From CAZWDL01 sp964632995 (GTDB lineage: Bacteria > Bacteroidota > Bacteroidia > Chitinophagales > Saprospiraceae), in NCBI GenBank assembly GCA_964632995.1, contig CAZWDL010000067.1:1-39240 (forward strand): 39,240 nucleotides of DNA. Direction: 5' to 3'. Of the stretch, positions 1 through 11,000 are shown piece after piece; position 1 is the first letter of the stretch; every line of letters begins with the position of its first letter. The notes under the pieces are model-generated. The model was not told where the DNA came from. It searched no databases and saw only the letters and a list, made by a program, of their open reading frames with translations. The translations under genes and the position numbers were made by a program.

Positions 1-1
1 G

Positions 2-3000
2 CGCGGCCCCCTGCGCCGCCTCGACCTGAACCTGGAGGCGACGACCAGCCGCCCGGCCCAGCCGCTCGCCGCCCGCCTGCTGCTGGATGGCCGGATCAGC
101 AATTTGATGGATACGGACCGACTGGCCTACGATGTGACCTTCGATACCCTTTGGGTCAGCCGCCTGGAAATGGAGGGCTACCTGCCCGACAGCTTCCCGG
201 CTTACATCCAGTTGCCGGAGGCCGTCACCCTGGCCGGCGGGCTGCAGGGAACCATGGATACCGTTCTCGCCGACCTCCGGCTGGAAGCTCTACGCGACAG
301 CCTGCGTTCCGAAATCGAGATCGCCGGGAGGGTCGACAGTTTCACCAATGCCGATGCCCTGGGCTACGACCTGCAGCTGCGTGAACTTATCGTCCAGCCC
401 GGTGAAATCGCCGCCTATCTGCCCGACAGTACGCTGCCCGCCTATCTTCGCCTGCCACTCGTACAACACGGGGAAGGCTCCTTTCGCGGCGACCGGCGAG
501 ACCTGGATGCCCGGCTTGCGGTGCTTACCTCCGACGGTGTGCTGAATGCTAAAGCTACGCTGGTAGATTCTTCGGCCTTTGCCGCTGCGCTGAACCTCCG
601 GGATTTCCGGCTTCAGCCGCTTTTTACCGATTCTATCGCCTACGACTCCGTCGTCGGCTGGCCGGCCCCGCCCATCGCCCTGCAAATCAAAGCCGAAGGC
701 AGCGGCCTGGATATCGAGCGCGACCTGCGCGCCGACGCCTCCCTCCGCCTGCGCTTACTCGGCGATACCATCAACTGGCGGGAAGGTTTGCTGTTGGATG
801 GAAAGGTCGACCGGAAATCTTTTCTGGGAAAACTGACCGTCCGCGAAAACGAAGTGGACCTCGACTTCTCAACGCTGGTCGATTTAAACCCCGGGCGTGA
901 TACCAGCGCCCTGGAAGGAGAGATCAACAAACTCGATCTGTACGCCCTGAACTTGTTGAACACCCCATTCAACGTGCAGACCAACCTCAGTCTTACCGCG
1001 AAAGGGCATCGTGTGGACAGCATCTACACCAATTTGCTCGCCCAGGATTTCCGGTTTACTTACGACAGTATCTCAGAAGCTACTCAGCTGCTCTTCCTGA
1101 ATTTTAATCGCGATACTGCCGCCAATGTCCTGACTGCTTTATTTTCCAGTGAGTTCCTGGAAGCCTACCTCATAGATCAGGCCAATAATCCGGATTATTT
1201 TAACGAAGGCATCCCGAAACTGGCTGAAGAAGCGGGCGTCGAATTAGAAAAACTTCAATTAAATCCCGATTCCATCCAAAACCTCTTTCTCTCGCTCAAC
1301 GTCATCCGGCCCGAAATTTTCACCTCGGGGCTTATCCCCGGCCTTACCGAACTGGAGCCTTTCCATGCCCTGGCCGCCTTCGACATGCAGGACAGCTCCT
1401 TCCTGGTGCACACCAACATTGCCCATGTGAAATACCAGTCTTTCCAACTGGACTCCACGGAAATCGCCGCCGTCAACTGGGATAATCTTTTTTTTGCGGC
1501 AGTAGCCGTCGACAGCGCCCGCCTCTTCAACCAGATCGGTGTGAAAGACCTGAGCCTTACCGGCGTCCAACGATATGCCGGGGCCGATACCCTGATTTTT
1601 AACCTCAGTCAAATCGATACGGTGAATGCCCCCGATGCACAATTCCCGATCCGGTTTATGATAGTCGCCATGCTCGACCGAAGCGCCGGTAATTACCGGG
1701 CCCACTTTGCCGAAAAGCCAATTCTAAACTTCGATACGCTGTGGCGCTTCGATCCCGCCAATGAAATTGTCTTCGATAATGGAGAACTGCACGTCCACAA
1801 TCTGGCGCTATCAAGACAGAATCGCACCCTGTCCGTCGACGAAGTCAGCCCCGGTCGCCTGCAGGTCGATTTTGACAATTTCGACCTGGCTTTCTTCTCC
1901 GATATCCTGAAATGGAAAAGCGATATGCTCATGGGGGTGGCCGACGGCGAGGTGGTCATTGACAATCCGATGGGCGCGCCGGAGATACGCACCGACCTGA
2001 GCGTGGCTGATTTCGGACTGCTTGCAGCCGGGCTCGGCAATCTGGACCTGGAAGCCGCCGGCGATTCGACGGGCAACTGGGAAGCCACCGTCGGGCTCAC
2101 CGGACAGGGGAATAACATAGCACTGAACGGCGCCTACCAGCACGGGCAGGATTCAGCCCGTATTGCCGGGCAGCTCGTCGCCCGGCCGCTCAACCTGGCT
2201 GCCTTCCAGCCTATGGCCGAAGCCTTCGCCACCGACCTGAGCGGCAATCTGAATACAGACCTTACCTTCGGCGGAACCCTCGGCAAGCCCCGCGTGACCG
2301 GACCGGTTACATTTGATCAGGTGACGGTCCGGCCCGTGATGACCAACAGCTTGTTGAGCATACCCGGGGGGCAGATAGACTTGAGAGGCGGCGGCGTGTT
2401 CAATACACAGCCGCTCGTGATTAAAGACTCGCTGGGCAATGAGGCCAAGCTGGTGCTCATCGTCAATTGGAAAAGATATCCGGCACTCGAGTTCGGGACC
2501 TTTTTGGATGCCGACAATTTTCTCGTGCTCAACACCACACAGGCGGATAACGACCTGTACTACGGTCGCGTATTTTCCAGTATCGGCCTGACTGCGGCCG
2601 GCGCTACCGACAGCGTCGTGCTGGTCAGTTGCGAACTAAAACCCCGGCCGGGTTCTTCCCTCTTTTATGTTTATGATCAGGGAGATCAGTTGGAGGAGCT
2701 CCAAACCGGAGAGGGCTTCGTGGAGTTCGTGGATTTTGATTTAGCGGACAGGGAGACGGAAGAACAACCTGGTCAGAGCCGGGATTCTGTCGCCCGGAAA
2801 GCTTCCGGCTTTGATATCAACATCACCGCCGATTTAAGCAGGGAACTGGCGCTGACGGTGGTCATGGACCGCGAGGCCGGCGATCGCCTCGAAGGCCTGG
2901 CGCAGGGGAATATCGGCTTCCGCTATACCCCGTCGGGAGATATGGAGCTCTCCGGGCAGGTCGATGTTTCCGGCGGCAAATACTTTTACACCTACCAGAA

Positions 3001-3949
3001 GGTCATCAAAAAAGAATTCGATCTGAAGGACGGCAGTACAATTACGTTTACCGGGCCCATTGACGATGCTGCGATTGACCTCAAGGCGGGGTATACCGCC
3101 CGCACCACCCCCTATCTGCTCGTCCGCTCCAAGGGGAACCTGGGCGAAGAGCCCAGTGAGTCCGATCTCGACCGGCTGAAGCGGCGCCAGGAGTTTCTCG
3201 TCACCATCCGGGCGCAGGGCACGCTGGAAGCCGCCGATCTGAGCACCGACATCGAATACCCGAGGATTATCGGCAACAACAGCGCCGACCTCGTGGATCC
3301 GGCGCTAGCCGTGCTGCGCACCAATTCGACAGAGATGAACACCCAGGCCTTCAGCCTTATCCTGTTCAACAGTTTCCGGCTTAGTGACGGCGGCGGCGGT
3401 GGGAAATCCGTCATTAACCTGAAACAGGAACTCGGCGACCTGCTCGCCAGCCAGCTCAACAACCTGGCCAACGAGTATATCAATTTCGTCGATGTCAATT
3501 TCAGCATCGAAACGCTCAGCGACGACGCCGGCGAGCTCAGTTTTGAAAATACCGACTTCCGGGTGGGACTCAGAAAACGCTTTCTCGATAAACGGCTGGA
3601 GGTCGAGGTCGACGGCGTCGCCCGCACCGGACAGGTCAAATTAGATGAATACGGCAATGAATACCGCGACCAGAACATGCAGGCCTTCCTAGAAAATGTG
3701 TCCGTCGCCTATTCCCTGACCAAAGAGGGCGCCCTGAAAATCAGGGTTTTCAACCAGTACGACTACGATGACTTCATCGGCAGCAATATCATCAAACTGG
3801 GCGGCACCCTGGTGCTGTCAAAGGATTTTAACCGGCTGATCTTTAAGAAAAACCACCAGCCGGCCAACCACGCTCCGGAAATGCCGTCAACCGCGACGGA
3901 ACCGGCGGATAGTGTTCAGACGGAAGGCGGGAATAGTGGTGGGAAGTGA
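2..3949 (+). CDS. tamB: TamB-like translocation/assembly module protein (5' truncated by window)
   Basis: The reading frame is open from base 2 with no stop, so the gene begins upstream of the window; the first ATG at 107 is internal. About 1315 residues are visible. The body is a long run of alternating hydrophobic/polar beta-strand repeats with AsmA/TamB character, for example the repeated LPDS-x-PAYI/L-x-LP segments near 178-225 and 418-460. The last ~400 residues carry the TamB C-terminal (DUF490) pattern: ANLRYTPSG-like strands, a KYFYTYQKVIKKEF segment near 2980-3020, and a region listing DLVDPALAVLRTN before the final barrel-like strands. TamB is a periplasm-spanning protein that works with the Omp85 protein TamA, and the family is implicated in lipid transport to, or protein assembly in, the outer membrane. 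The TamA homologue follows 237 bp downstream on the same strand, which supports the call. The missing N-terminus should hold the inner-membrane anchor. Confidence 0.88.
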   Translation, partial: RGPLRRLDLNLEATTSRPAQPLAARLLLDGRISNLMDTDRLAYDVTFDTLWVSRLEMEGYLPDSFPAYIQLPEAVTLAGGLQGTMDTVLADLRLEALRDSLRSEIEIAGRVDSFTNADALGYDLQLRELIVQPGEIAAYLPDSTLPAYLRLPLVQHGEGSFRGDRRDLDARLAVLTSDGVLNAKATLVDSSAFAAALNLRDFRLQPLFTDSIAYDSVVGWPAPPIALQIKAEGSGLDIERDLRADASLRLRLLGDTINWREGLLLDGKVDRKSFLGKLTVRENEVDLDFSTLVDLNPGRDTSALEGEINKLDLYALNLLNTPFNVQTNLSLTAKGHRVDSIYTNLLAQDFRFTYDSISEATQLLFLNFNRDTAANVLTALFSSEFLEAYLIDQANNPDYFNEGIPKLAEEAGVELEKLQLNPDSIQNLFLSLNVIRPEIFTSGLIPGLTELEPFHALAAFDMQDSSFLVHTNIAHVKYQSFQLDSTEIAAVNWDNLFFAAVAVDSARLFNQIGVKDLSLTGVQRYAGADTLIFNLSQIDTVNAPDAQFPIRFMIVAMLDRSAGNYRAHFAEKPILNFDTLWRFDPANEIVFDNGELHVHNLALSRQNRTLSVDEVSPGRLQVDFDNFDLAFFSDILKWKSDMLMGVADGEVVIDNPMGAPEIRTDLSVADFGLLAAGLGNLDLEAAGDSTGNWEATVGLTGQGNNIALNGAYQHGQDSARIAGQLVARPLNLAAFQPMAEAFATDLSGNLNTDLTFGGTLGKPRVTGPVTFDQVTVRPVMTNSLLSIPGGQIDLRGGGVFNTQPLVIKDSLGNEAKLVLIVNWKRYPALEFGTFLDADNFLVLNTTQADNDLYYGRVFSSIGLTAAGATDSVVLVSCELKPRPGSSLFYVYDQGDQLEELQTGEGFVEFVDFDLADRETEEQPGQSRDSVARKASGFDINITADLSRELALTVVMDREAGDRLEGLAQGNIGFRYTPSGDMELSGQVDVSGGKYFYTYQKVIKKEFDLKDGSTITFTGPIDDAAIDLKAGYTARTTPYLLVRSKGNLGEEPSESDLDRLKRRQEFLVTIRAQGTLEAADLSTDIEYPRIIGNNSADLVDPALAVLRTNSTEMNTQAFSLILFNSFRLSDGGGGGKSVINLKQELGDLLASQLNNLANEYINFVDVNFSIETLSDDAGELSFENTDFRVGLRKRFLDKRLEVEVDGVARTGQVKLDEYGNEYRDQNMQAFLENVSVAYSLTKEGALKIRVFNQYDYDDFIGSNIIKLGGTLVLSKDFNRLIFKKNHQPANHAPEMPSTATEPADSVQTEGGNSGGK

Positions 3950-3995
3950 GGTTTTGAGATTCATTTGGAATTAGGAAACCAGATATCAGATACCA

Positions 3996-4123
3996 GACGC
4001 CAGATGGGATGGCCTGTATCCGCAATGGCTTGCAAATTCTCCCCGCCTGATATCGAAGAGGCTGTGAGTGTATTGATAACGAGTGTATTAGGGTCTGATG
4101 AATGAAATCTGACATCTGGCGTC
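3996..4123. repeat. Inverted repeat in tamB-tamL spacer
   Basis: GACGCCAGATG at 3996-4006 is matched by its reverse complement CATCTGGCGTC at 4113-4123. The left arm sits in a run of CAGAT/CAGATACC-type short repeats (3979-4006). The arms are ~106 bp apart, so this is a wide inverted repeat rather than a tight terminator. The rest of the 3950-4186 spacer shows nothing I recognise. Confidence 0.4.
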
Positions 4124-4186
4124 CAAAGGTTGAAAGCTTGGTGGAGGTAAGCGCCAATTTTAGAAAAATGCGAACCGAGGTTCACT

Positions 4187-6571
4187 ATGACCAGGAAAAT
4201 ATACATACCGGTGCTTTGCTGGGTAGCGGCTGCGCTGCTGGCCGGTTGCTCTTCCACCAAGTCGGTGCCCGGTGGATCCGCCCTGTATACCGGCGCCAGG
4301 ATCGATTTCGGTGAAAATGAAAAACTGGTTACCAAAAAGCTGACCAGTGATTTGTACGACGTTATGGAACCCGAGCCCAACGATAAAATTGCCGGGTTGC
4401 CCATCCGCCTGTACCTGTATCAGTTCTTCGACAACGGCAAGGATAAGGGCATCCTGCCCTGGTTGCGCGATAAGCTCGGGCAGCCGCCGGTGTTGTACAA
4501 ACCGGATTATCCGCGACAGGTGGAGCAACTCATGGAGAATCGCCTGTTTAACAACGGCTATTTCGACGGCGCGGTAGACAGCGAAGTCACCCTGGTCGAT
4601 AAAAAGGCGAGCGTGCTGTATCGTCTGCAATTCGAGGAGCCTTACCGGATCGATTCCATAGAAAACCGGATCGGCCACCCCAATATCGGGCCGCTGCTGC
4701 GTTCCATGCCCCAATCGGAAGTGTTGGAGCGCGGCGATGTCTACACCCTGGCCGGCCTGCAGTCGGAGGCGGAACGGATCGAGCTGTACCTGAAGGAAAG
4801 GGGCTACTACTTCTTCAGTCGGGACTATCTGATGTTTCAGGTCGATTCGACGCACCGTGATCGAACTGTGAATCTGAGACTAAAACTCCGTGAAGACACG
4901 CCGCCGGAGAACCTGCGCAAAAACTATATCCGGAGCATTTTTGTTAATCCTGATTTCGGCAGTGAATCAGCGGAGCCGGTAAAGGAAGAAGATGAGGGGG
5001 TTACTTTCCAGTTCCGGACCCGGCCTAAAAAATTCCGGACCCGGCCACTTCTGAGTCATATCTTTTTTCGTCCCGGCGACCCCTATAACCTGGAGTATCA
5101 CCACAATACTCTCAAGAGACTGATCAACCTCAACAGCTTGTCGTTTGCCAATGTCAACTTCTACCGGCCCCGTGGGACCGATTCCCTGGAAATGACCGTG
5201 AGCCTGTCGCCGCGCCGTCCCCAAACTATTCAGGGATCAGTCGGCCTTAGTTACAAAAACAGTCAGTACATAGGTCCCGAACTCGAATTGACCTATATCA
5301 ACCGAAACCTGTTCCGGGGATCAGAAAATCTCCGCATCCGGGGCTTTACCAATCTCAATTTTCCGGTGGGCGACAACCCCGGGCAGTTCTATGAAAACAG
5401 CGGCCTGGAACTGGCTTTCACCTTACCCGGGCTGCGCACCCCCTGGCGGCGGCAGCGCCGCAACCTCACGCTTGCCCGAACGCAGTTCAACCTGAGCTAT
5501 GAGCGCGAGAGCACGGAACTACCCCTAACCGGTGAAGGGGTCCTGGCGATTATTGACGCCTTTGATTTGAAAGACCTGCAGGAGGGGCTGGCCCAGGACA
5601 GCTCTTATGCGCCTTCCTTTGGGATCAATTCCGTGAAATTCACCTTCGGCTATCAGTGGCAGCGCCGGCCTGATATCCTGCACGAGTTAAATCCCATCGG
5701 CCTGGGGTTTCAGTTCGATGAGGAAGAAACCCCCGACCTGAAGTTCCTGATCAATTTTTTGCTCGGGGTGCGGGAAGAGCCCTTTTACCGTAGCCTGCTC
5801 AGTCTGGAAGACATGATCTACTGGAACCCGGATTACATCTTTCTTTACGATAGCCGGAATATCGAGGTGAAACGGCACAATTTCTTCTACCGGGGTCGCC
5901 TTTCCCTTACGGGAAATCAAATCTTTCCCGACCAGGACTTCGAAATCCTGGAAGTAGAAGACTTTGAAAGTCTGTTTTTGCAAACTGAAAATGACTTTCG
6001 ATATTATTACGTCACCCCTAAAAAGAAGCACACGCTGGCGACTCGCTTCGTCCTCGATCTGTCCATCCCTTTCGGAGAGGAACTATTTTTACCTTTTCTC
6101 AACCTGTATACCGTCGGCGGTCCCAACAGCGTCCGGGCTTATTCCCTGCGGGAGCTCGGCCCCGGGACCTTGTCTGTCAACGACACCCCTTTTGATAACA
6201 ACAGCTTGTGGCTATTCGCCGGCAAGGGCGACATGCACATGGAGTCGAGCTTTGAGTTTCGGTACAAGATCACCAGCATGTTCGAAACCGCCGTCTTCGC
6301 GGATGTGGGGAACATCTGGTTGGTGGAAAGTAATACCGAACGCGCCAACTTCCGTTTCGACCGCTTCTACAAAGAACTGGGCCTGGGCGTGGGCCTCGGC
6401 CTGCGCCTGAATATCGATCCGCTGGTGCTCCGGCTCGACCTCGCAATGCCGCTTACCAAACCCTGGCTGCCGGAGGGGCAGCGCTGGGTGGCTAATCAGA
6501 TCGACTTGTTTTCGGGGAGCTGGCGGAAAAATAATCTGCAATTTAATTTGTCGTTTGGATATCCGTTTTGA
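4187..6571 (+). CDS. tamL: TamL: lipoprotein Omp85/TamA family outer-membrane protein
   Basis: A 794-residue Omp85-superfamily protein. The N-terminus has a lipoprotein signal with lipobox LAGC, Cys21 being the lipidated residue. POTRA-like segments follow (roughly residues 30-330, including the NRLFNNGYFDG and ELYLKERGYYFF strands), then a C-terminal 16-strand-type surface-antigen (D15) barrel. The barrel contains GGPNSVRAYSLRELGPGT near 6117-6170, which fits the conserved L6-loop (V/I)RG(F/Y)-type motif with RAY in place of RGY. The last strand ends in aromatic Phe (FGYPF), the usual barrel-recognition ending. A lipid-anchored TamA variant (TamL) next to tamB is typical of Bacteroidota. The two proteins are expected to form a trans-envelope complex. 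The ATG at 4187 is supported by the signal peptide. Confidence 0.9.
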   Translation: MTRKIYIPVLCWVAAALLAGCSSTKSVPGGSALYTGARIDFGENEKLVTKKLTSDLYDVMEPEPNDKIAGLPIRLYLYQFFDNGKDKGILPWLRDKLGQPPVLYKPDYPRQVEQLMENRLFNNGYFDGAVDSEVTLVDKKASVLYRLQFEEPYRIDSIENRIGHPNIGPLLRSMPQSEVLERGDVYTLAGLQSEAERIELYLKERGYYFFSRDYLMFQVDSTHRDRTVNLRLKLREDTPPENLRKNYIRSIFVNPDFGSESAEPVKEEDEGVTFQFRTRPKKFRTRPLLSHIFFRPGDPYNLEYHHNTLKRLINLNSLSFANVNFYRPRGTDSLEMTVSLSPRRPQTIQGSVGLSYKNSQYIGPELELTYINRNLFRGSENLRIRGFTNLNFPVGDNPGQFYENSGLELAFTLPGLRTPWRRQRRNLTLARTQFNLSYERESTELPLTGEGVLAIIDAFDLKDLQEGLAQDSSYAPSFGINSVKFTFGYQWQRRPDILHELNPIGLGFQFDEEETPDLKFLINFLLGVREEPFYRSLLSLEDMIYWNPDYIFLYDSRNIEVKRHNFFYRGRLSLTGNQIFPDQDFEILEVEDFESLFLQTENDFRYYYVTPKKKHTLATRFVLDLSIPFGEELFLPFLNLYTVGGPNSVRAYSLRELGPGTLSVNDTPFDNNSLWLFAGKGDMHMESSFEFRYKITSMFETAVFADVGNIWLVESNTERANFRFDRFYKELGLGVGLGLRLNIDPLVLRLDLAMPLTKPWLPEGQRWVANQIDLFSGSWRKNNLQFNLSFGYPF

Positions 6572-6595
6572 AAAGCCTGCCAATACAAAAGCGCC

Positions 6596-6626
6596 GCCAT
6601 TTTCAATACGGAATGGCTTTTTTATT
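6596..6626 (+). terminator. Probable rho-independent terminator after tamL
   Basis: GCCATT (6596-6601) pairs with AATGGC (6612-6617) around a 10-nt loop and is followed directly by TTTTTTATTTT. It begins 25 bp after the tamL stop. The stem is only 6 bp, hence moderate confidence. Confidence 0.55.
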
Positions 6627-6693
6627 TTATCTTCGTTTTTTAGTGTTTGCCGGTTAGCCCATCTTGCTGCTTGGTGTTACCCGGAAAGTCACG

Positions 6694-6722
6694 CAAGGTC
6701 ATAGTCCAACTTATTTGAACTC
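6694..6722 (+). repeat. Short intergenic sequence shared with 17977-18004
   Basis: The 29-nt block around CGCAAGGTCATAGTC here resembles CGCAAAGTCATAGTC at 17977-18004, and similarity continues through AACTTA-TT-AA with single-base indels. Both copies are intergenic. The origin is unknown; it may be a fragment of a larger dispersed repeat. Confidence 0.35.
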
Positions 6723-6770
6723 AAAGGATATCGATACCGGCTGAGAAGCCGGAGAATTTGCCGTATTCCG

Positions 6771-6805
6771 GATTGATGAGGTGACTCGAAGTCACCTCGT
6801 CAATC
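6771..6805. repeat. Dispersed palindromic repeat, copy 1
   Basis: Left arm 6771-6786 (GATTGATGAGGTGACT), spacer CGA, right arm 6790-6805 (AGTCACCTCGTCAATC). All 16 positions pair if one G-U is allowed. It belongs to the same family as the copies at 12370, 17643 and 24454 and lies 45 bp before the start of the AI-2E-family gene. Apart from this unit and the short block at 6694, the 6572-6849 spacer holds only the tamL terminator. Confidence 0.8.
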
Positions 6806-6849
6806 GAACAAACAGCGCCGGAATCCGTGCGCGACGAAAATAGTCGACT

Positions 6850-7971
6850 ATGATCACCAATAAAATGACGCTGGCCCGGGCCACCGTTTTGCTTCTCGTG
6901 ATTGGGGTATCCCTTCTTTTCTTTATCATGATCAAGGGCTTCGCCATGGCCATTCTGCTGTCGGCCATCTTCAGCGGGCTGATGTACGGCCTGTACGAAC
7001 GGCTGAGCCGTTGGCTGAAAGGCCGCAAAGCCCTGGCGAGCGCACTAACCGTGATGGTTTTTCTGCTGGTCATCCTGATTCCGTTGGCCGTTTTTGCGGT
7101 CGTGGTAGTCGAACAGGCTATCGATGCTGGGCGATCCTTTGTGCCGGCCGTCGAGGAGCGCCTGGCCCACCCCGATTCTTTTGCCGAAGAACTGGGGAAA
7201 ATTCCTATCGTCCACCGGTTTTTTCCCGACCAGCAGGAACTCATCGGCACCATAGAAAACCTGATCACCAGTCTGGGGAGTTTTCTGGCCTCCGGACTTT
7301 CTCATGTTACGAGCGGCGCTGCCGATTTCTTTTTCGATCTGTTCATCTTCTTATTCGCGATGTATTATTTTCTGATCTACGGAAAAGAATACGTCAACAA
7401 ATTCCTGTATTACCTGCCGCTGCAGACCGCCCAGGAGCGCATTTTGCTGAATAAGTTTGTCACCGTGACGCGTTCAACTCTGAAGGGGACGCTGATCATC
7501 GGCGTGGTCCAGGGGGCTTTAACCGGGGTGGGAATGGCCGTAGCCGGGCTCAATAACACCCTGTTCTGGGGGGTGATTACGGCGGTGATGTCCATTATTC
7601 CTTTACTGGGACCGGCGGTGATCTGGTTGCCGGCTAGTGTGTTCCTCATTATCGGCGGTCATCTGCCGCAGGGGTTGGGCTTACTTCTGTTCGGAGCGAT
7701 TGTTATTAGTAATATTGACAACCTCATGCGGCCGCGGCTGATGGGGCGGGATACGGCTTTACCCGATCTGATGATCCTGTTCGGTACGCTGGGCGGTCTC
7801 GCCCTTTTCGGGATGGCGGGTATCATAATCGGGCCAATCGTCGCCGCACTCTTTCTCTCACTGTGGGAAATTTACGGTGAAACTTTTAAGGATCAGTTAC
7901 AGCCGGTACAATTGGTTGATCAAGAAGAACAAGGTCCATCCAGGCAGGGAAAGGAGGTCAAGGCTGGTTGA
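6850..7971 (+). CDS. AI-2E transporter family (PF01594-type) membrane protein
   Basis: A 373-residue polytopic inner-membrane protein. Hydrophobic pairs at the N-terminus (about residues 8-28 and 30-50, then 58-85), a soluble stretch with EERLAHPDSFAEELGKIP and LITSLGSFLASG (about 95-155), then further membrane segments. The C-terminal half has the hallmark family pattern: GVVQGALTGVGM, LNNTLFWGVITAVMSIIPLLGP and DNLMRPRLMG followed by FGTLGGLALFGMAGIIIGPI. Length matches the family (~350 aa). The name covers autoinducer-2 exporters and sodium/proton antiporters, so the substrate cannot be assigned. The gene lies upstream of the AsmA-like gene on the same strand with a 68-bp gap to its preferred start, suggesting co-transcription. 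Confidence 0.88.
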   Translation: MITNKMTLARATVLLLVIGVSLLFFIMIKGFAMAILLSAIFSGLMYGLYERLSRWLKGRKALASALTVMVFLLVILIPLAVFAVVVVEQAIDAGRSFVPAVEERLAHPDSFAEELGKIPIVHRFFPDQQELIGTIENLITSLGSFLASGLSHVTSGAADFFFDLFIFLFAMYYFLIYGKEYVNKFLYYLPLQTAQERILLNKFVTVTRSTLKGTLIIGVVQGALTGVGMAVAGLNNTLFWGVITAVMSIIPLLGPAVIWLPASVFLIIGGHLPQGLGLLLFGAIVISNIDNLMRPRLMGRDTALPDLMILFGTLGGLALFGMAGIIIGPIVAALFLSLWEIYGETFKDQLQPVQLVDQEEQGPSRQGKEVKAG

Positions 7972-8039
7972 CTACCAGGGGAATAGCCCGTTGGGGACCA
8001 TTGAAATTAAAATCTCAGTTATTAATGACACCTTTTGGA

Positions 8040-11000
8040 ATGGAGAAAAAGACTAGTATCCAAAAACTTTTCCGGTTCCTTTTGTTCCTTGGCGCCGGCC
8101 TGATGCTTATGGGGCTTCTTTTTCTGGCAGGAGTTTATGCCATCGCAGTAAGCGACCAGGAAGAAGTACCATTACTGGTTGAGGAACTGGTACAGGAAAA
8201 GACCGGAGCGGATCTCAAATTCGCCCACTACCGGTTTGAGCTGTTGAGTACTTTCCCTTTTCTTTCTATGGTTCTGGAGGATATTATTGTGCAGGATCCC
8301 GCCTTTGAAGACCATCATGAGAAATTGGTGCGAATCGATAAGATAGCCGTAAAGTTTCGCTTCTGGAATTTGTTTCGCCGCGAGCTGGCCGTGCACTCGC
8401 TGCTGCTCGATGGAGGAGGGGTGACCTTGTTCCGCAATGCCGATGGCAGCTACTTTAATGCAGATTTTCTAAAGGGAAAAGAGAAGAAGGAAAAGACGGA
8501 TAATTCAGAAAAACATCCCCTTTTTTCCCTCGAACATATCCGGGTTAAAAATTTCGCTTTTCTTTTTCTAGACTCCCTGCATTCCAAATCCTACCATTTC
8601 GACCTGGTAAATACCCGTGTTGATTTCAATGAAAGCGGCGCCAAAGAGCGAATCAATTTGCGTGGGGACTGGTTCTTTCACGGGCTTACCTTTAAGTTCA
8701 AAAACGGTGCTTACCTGAAAGACAAGATGGCCAAAGTGGATTGGCGTCTGACCTGGGATCACGACAGCAATCGCCTGGACATCGGGCCTGCCGACCTGAA
8801 TGTTGATGGAGAGAACTTTGTACTTTCCGGGTATTTGGGGATGGGAAAACCCGCTTACCTGAAGCTGATCATTGATCATCCCGGCATAAGGCTGGAGGCG
8901 GGCAGGAAGGTAATTGCCGATAATATCAGGAACGCGCTCTGTAAATTCGAAATCGATCAGCCGATCGAAACCCGGGTAGTGGTGGAGGGGCCTCTGATTA
9001 CGGGCCGCCCGGCGCCGGTGGAGGTGTTTTTTTCCACGGAAACTGCCGTAGTAAGCGCCGGTAAAATCGAGGCAACCGAAACCTTTTTTAGCGGACGATT
9101 TTACAATTGTGATCCGGACGGGCCCGTCAATCCGCATAGCGGCTGTTTGTCTTTTGATACCTTGAGTACCCGTTTGTATGACCTCATTCCGGTCCAGGGT
9201 CAGGTATTGTTAAAAGACCTGGTCGATCCCGAAGCGGATTTGGTGGGCAAAGTGAATATGCCGCTGGAAGAACTGAATACTCTTTTGCCGGCCGGGCGTA
9301 TTGATTTGCGCGACGGTGACCTGGAGCTAAACCTGCAATACCAGGGTAAGCTGGAAGCTTTCAGTAAGCCTGCAGCACTTGCTGAACTGGCCCGGATAGC
9401 GGGAAATTTGCGCCTACAGGATGCCACTCTGGTTTATCCGCCGACCGGCTTGAGGTTGAACCGGCTGAATGCGGATTTTCGCTTCAATGAGGAGGATCTG
9501 TGGATCAATGATCTGCAGGTAAGACTCGGAGAATCGCCGCTTCGGATCCGGGGGATGGTACATGATCTGCTTCCTTTTGTACTGTCTTCCGACCGTCAGC
9601 TACAGGCATCTCTCGACTTGAAGGCGGGAAAGCTGGATATTGACCAGCTATTTCCGCCGAAACCAAAACCAGTCAGGTCTGAAAAAGCGAGTGACGGTAG
9701 TTCTACCGGCGTTGACGTGAATCCGATCACTGAGGTGGCCGAAGCTTTACTAGAAGAATTTAACGCCGAGATCAATGCAGAAGTCGATGAGTTGACCATT
9801 CGCGGCTTCCGTGCTACTGAGGTGCGTTGGAATAGCCGCTTCCTGAGTTCCTGTGCGGCGGTCGACTCAGCGGGATGCGTGCTGATCGATACGCTCCGGG
9901 CCCGTATATATGGTGATATCCCCATTGCTGCTTCCCTGAAAGTTACTGATCTGGATAATCCCCACCTGGCTATGAATATGCAGCTGAATACGCCTGTTTC
10001 GGCATTCAGAAAAATGTTTCCGGCTGACCAGATTCAACTGCAGAAGGGAGATCTGGCGTTGGCTTTTCAATACCAGGGAACCCTGAACGATTATTTCGGG
10101 CTTAGCGAAGCGGTGAACAATGCCCGGTTTGGCGGACAGATTGATTTAGAAGGTATTGATGCCGATTACGCCGGAAAATACCGCATACGCGACTTGTCCG
10201 CCAACCTTCATCTGGATGAACATGATCTGGATCTGCGATCAGTGAACCTGGCGCTCAATGATAATGAGGTGGAGTTGTCCGGCCGCCTGCACGACTTCAT
10301 TCCGTTTGTTTTCACAGAAGAAGGCAAACTGGCGGCTTCGCTCGACATACAGTCACCTGCACTTGATTTCAATGCTTTTCCTCTCGGAAAAGATACGAAA
10401 GAGAAGTCCTCGTCTGCTCCGGCTCACCCCACCCTGCTTACCCGTAAAATGGAATCCGCCATCGATTACCTGGAAGCCAGCCTGCGGGTACGGTCCGGAG
10501 CAGTTGTCTTTCATAGCTTTGAAGCTACAGATGTGAAAATGGTCGGGCATTACCAGGGGAAATGCACACCGGAGGCTCCGCCGAAAGGTTGTGTGCAGAT
10601 CGATACTTTTTCGGCCAGCGTATTCGGCAACGCTCCGCTTGAAGCGGCTTTTACCGTCGAAAACCTGAATGATCCCCTGATTACTGCCGATGCAAGAGTC
10701 CGGATGCCGCTGACGGACCTCAACGCGATGTTTCCGCCGGATCAGTTGCGCTTTCACGGCGGTGCTATTGACCTGAGTTTTCACTATCGGGGTCAACCCC
10801 ACGATCACTTCGATATACAGAATGATATTATCAAAGCGGACTTATCCGGCGTCGTCAAATTTTCGAAGGCCGCTATTGAGCGGGTAAACAAGGGGTATCA
10901 TCTGACCGATCTCGACGCCGATATCTCTTTCAATAACAAGGACCTGGATATTGATCGGCTGACGCTGGCGCTCAATGAGAACCTCGTGGAGGCCAAGGGG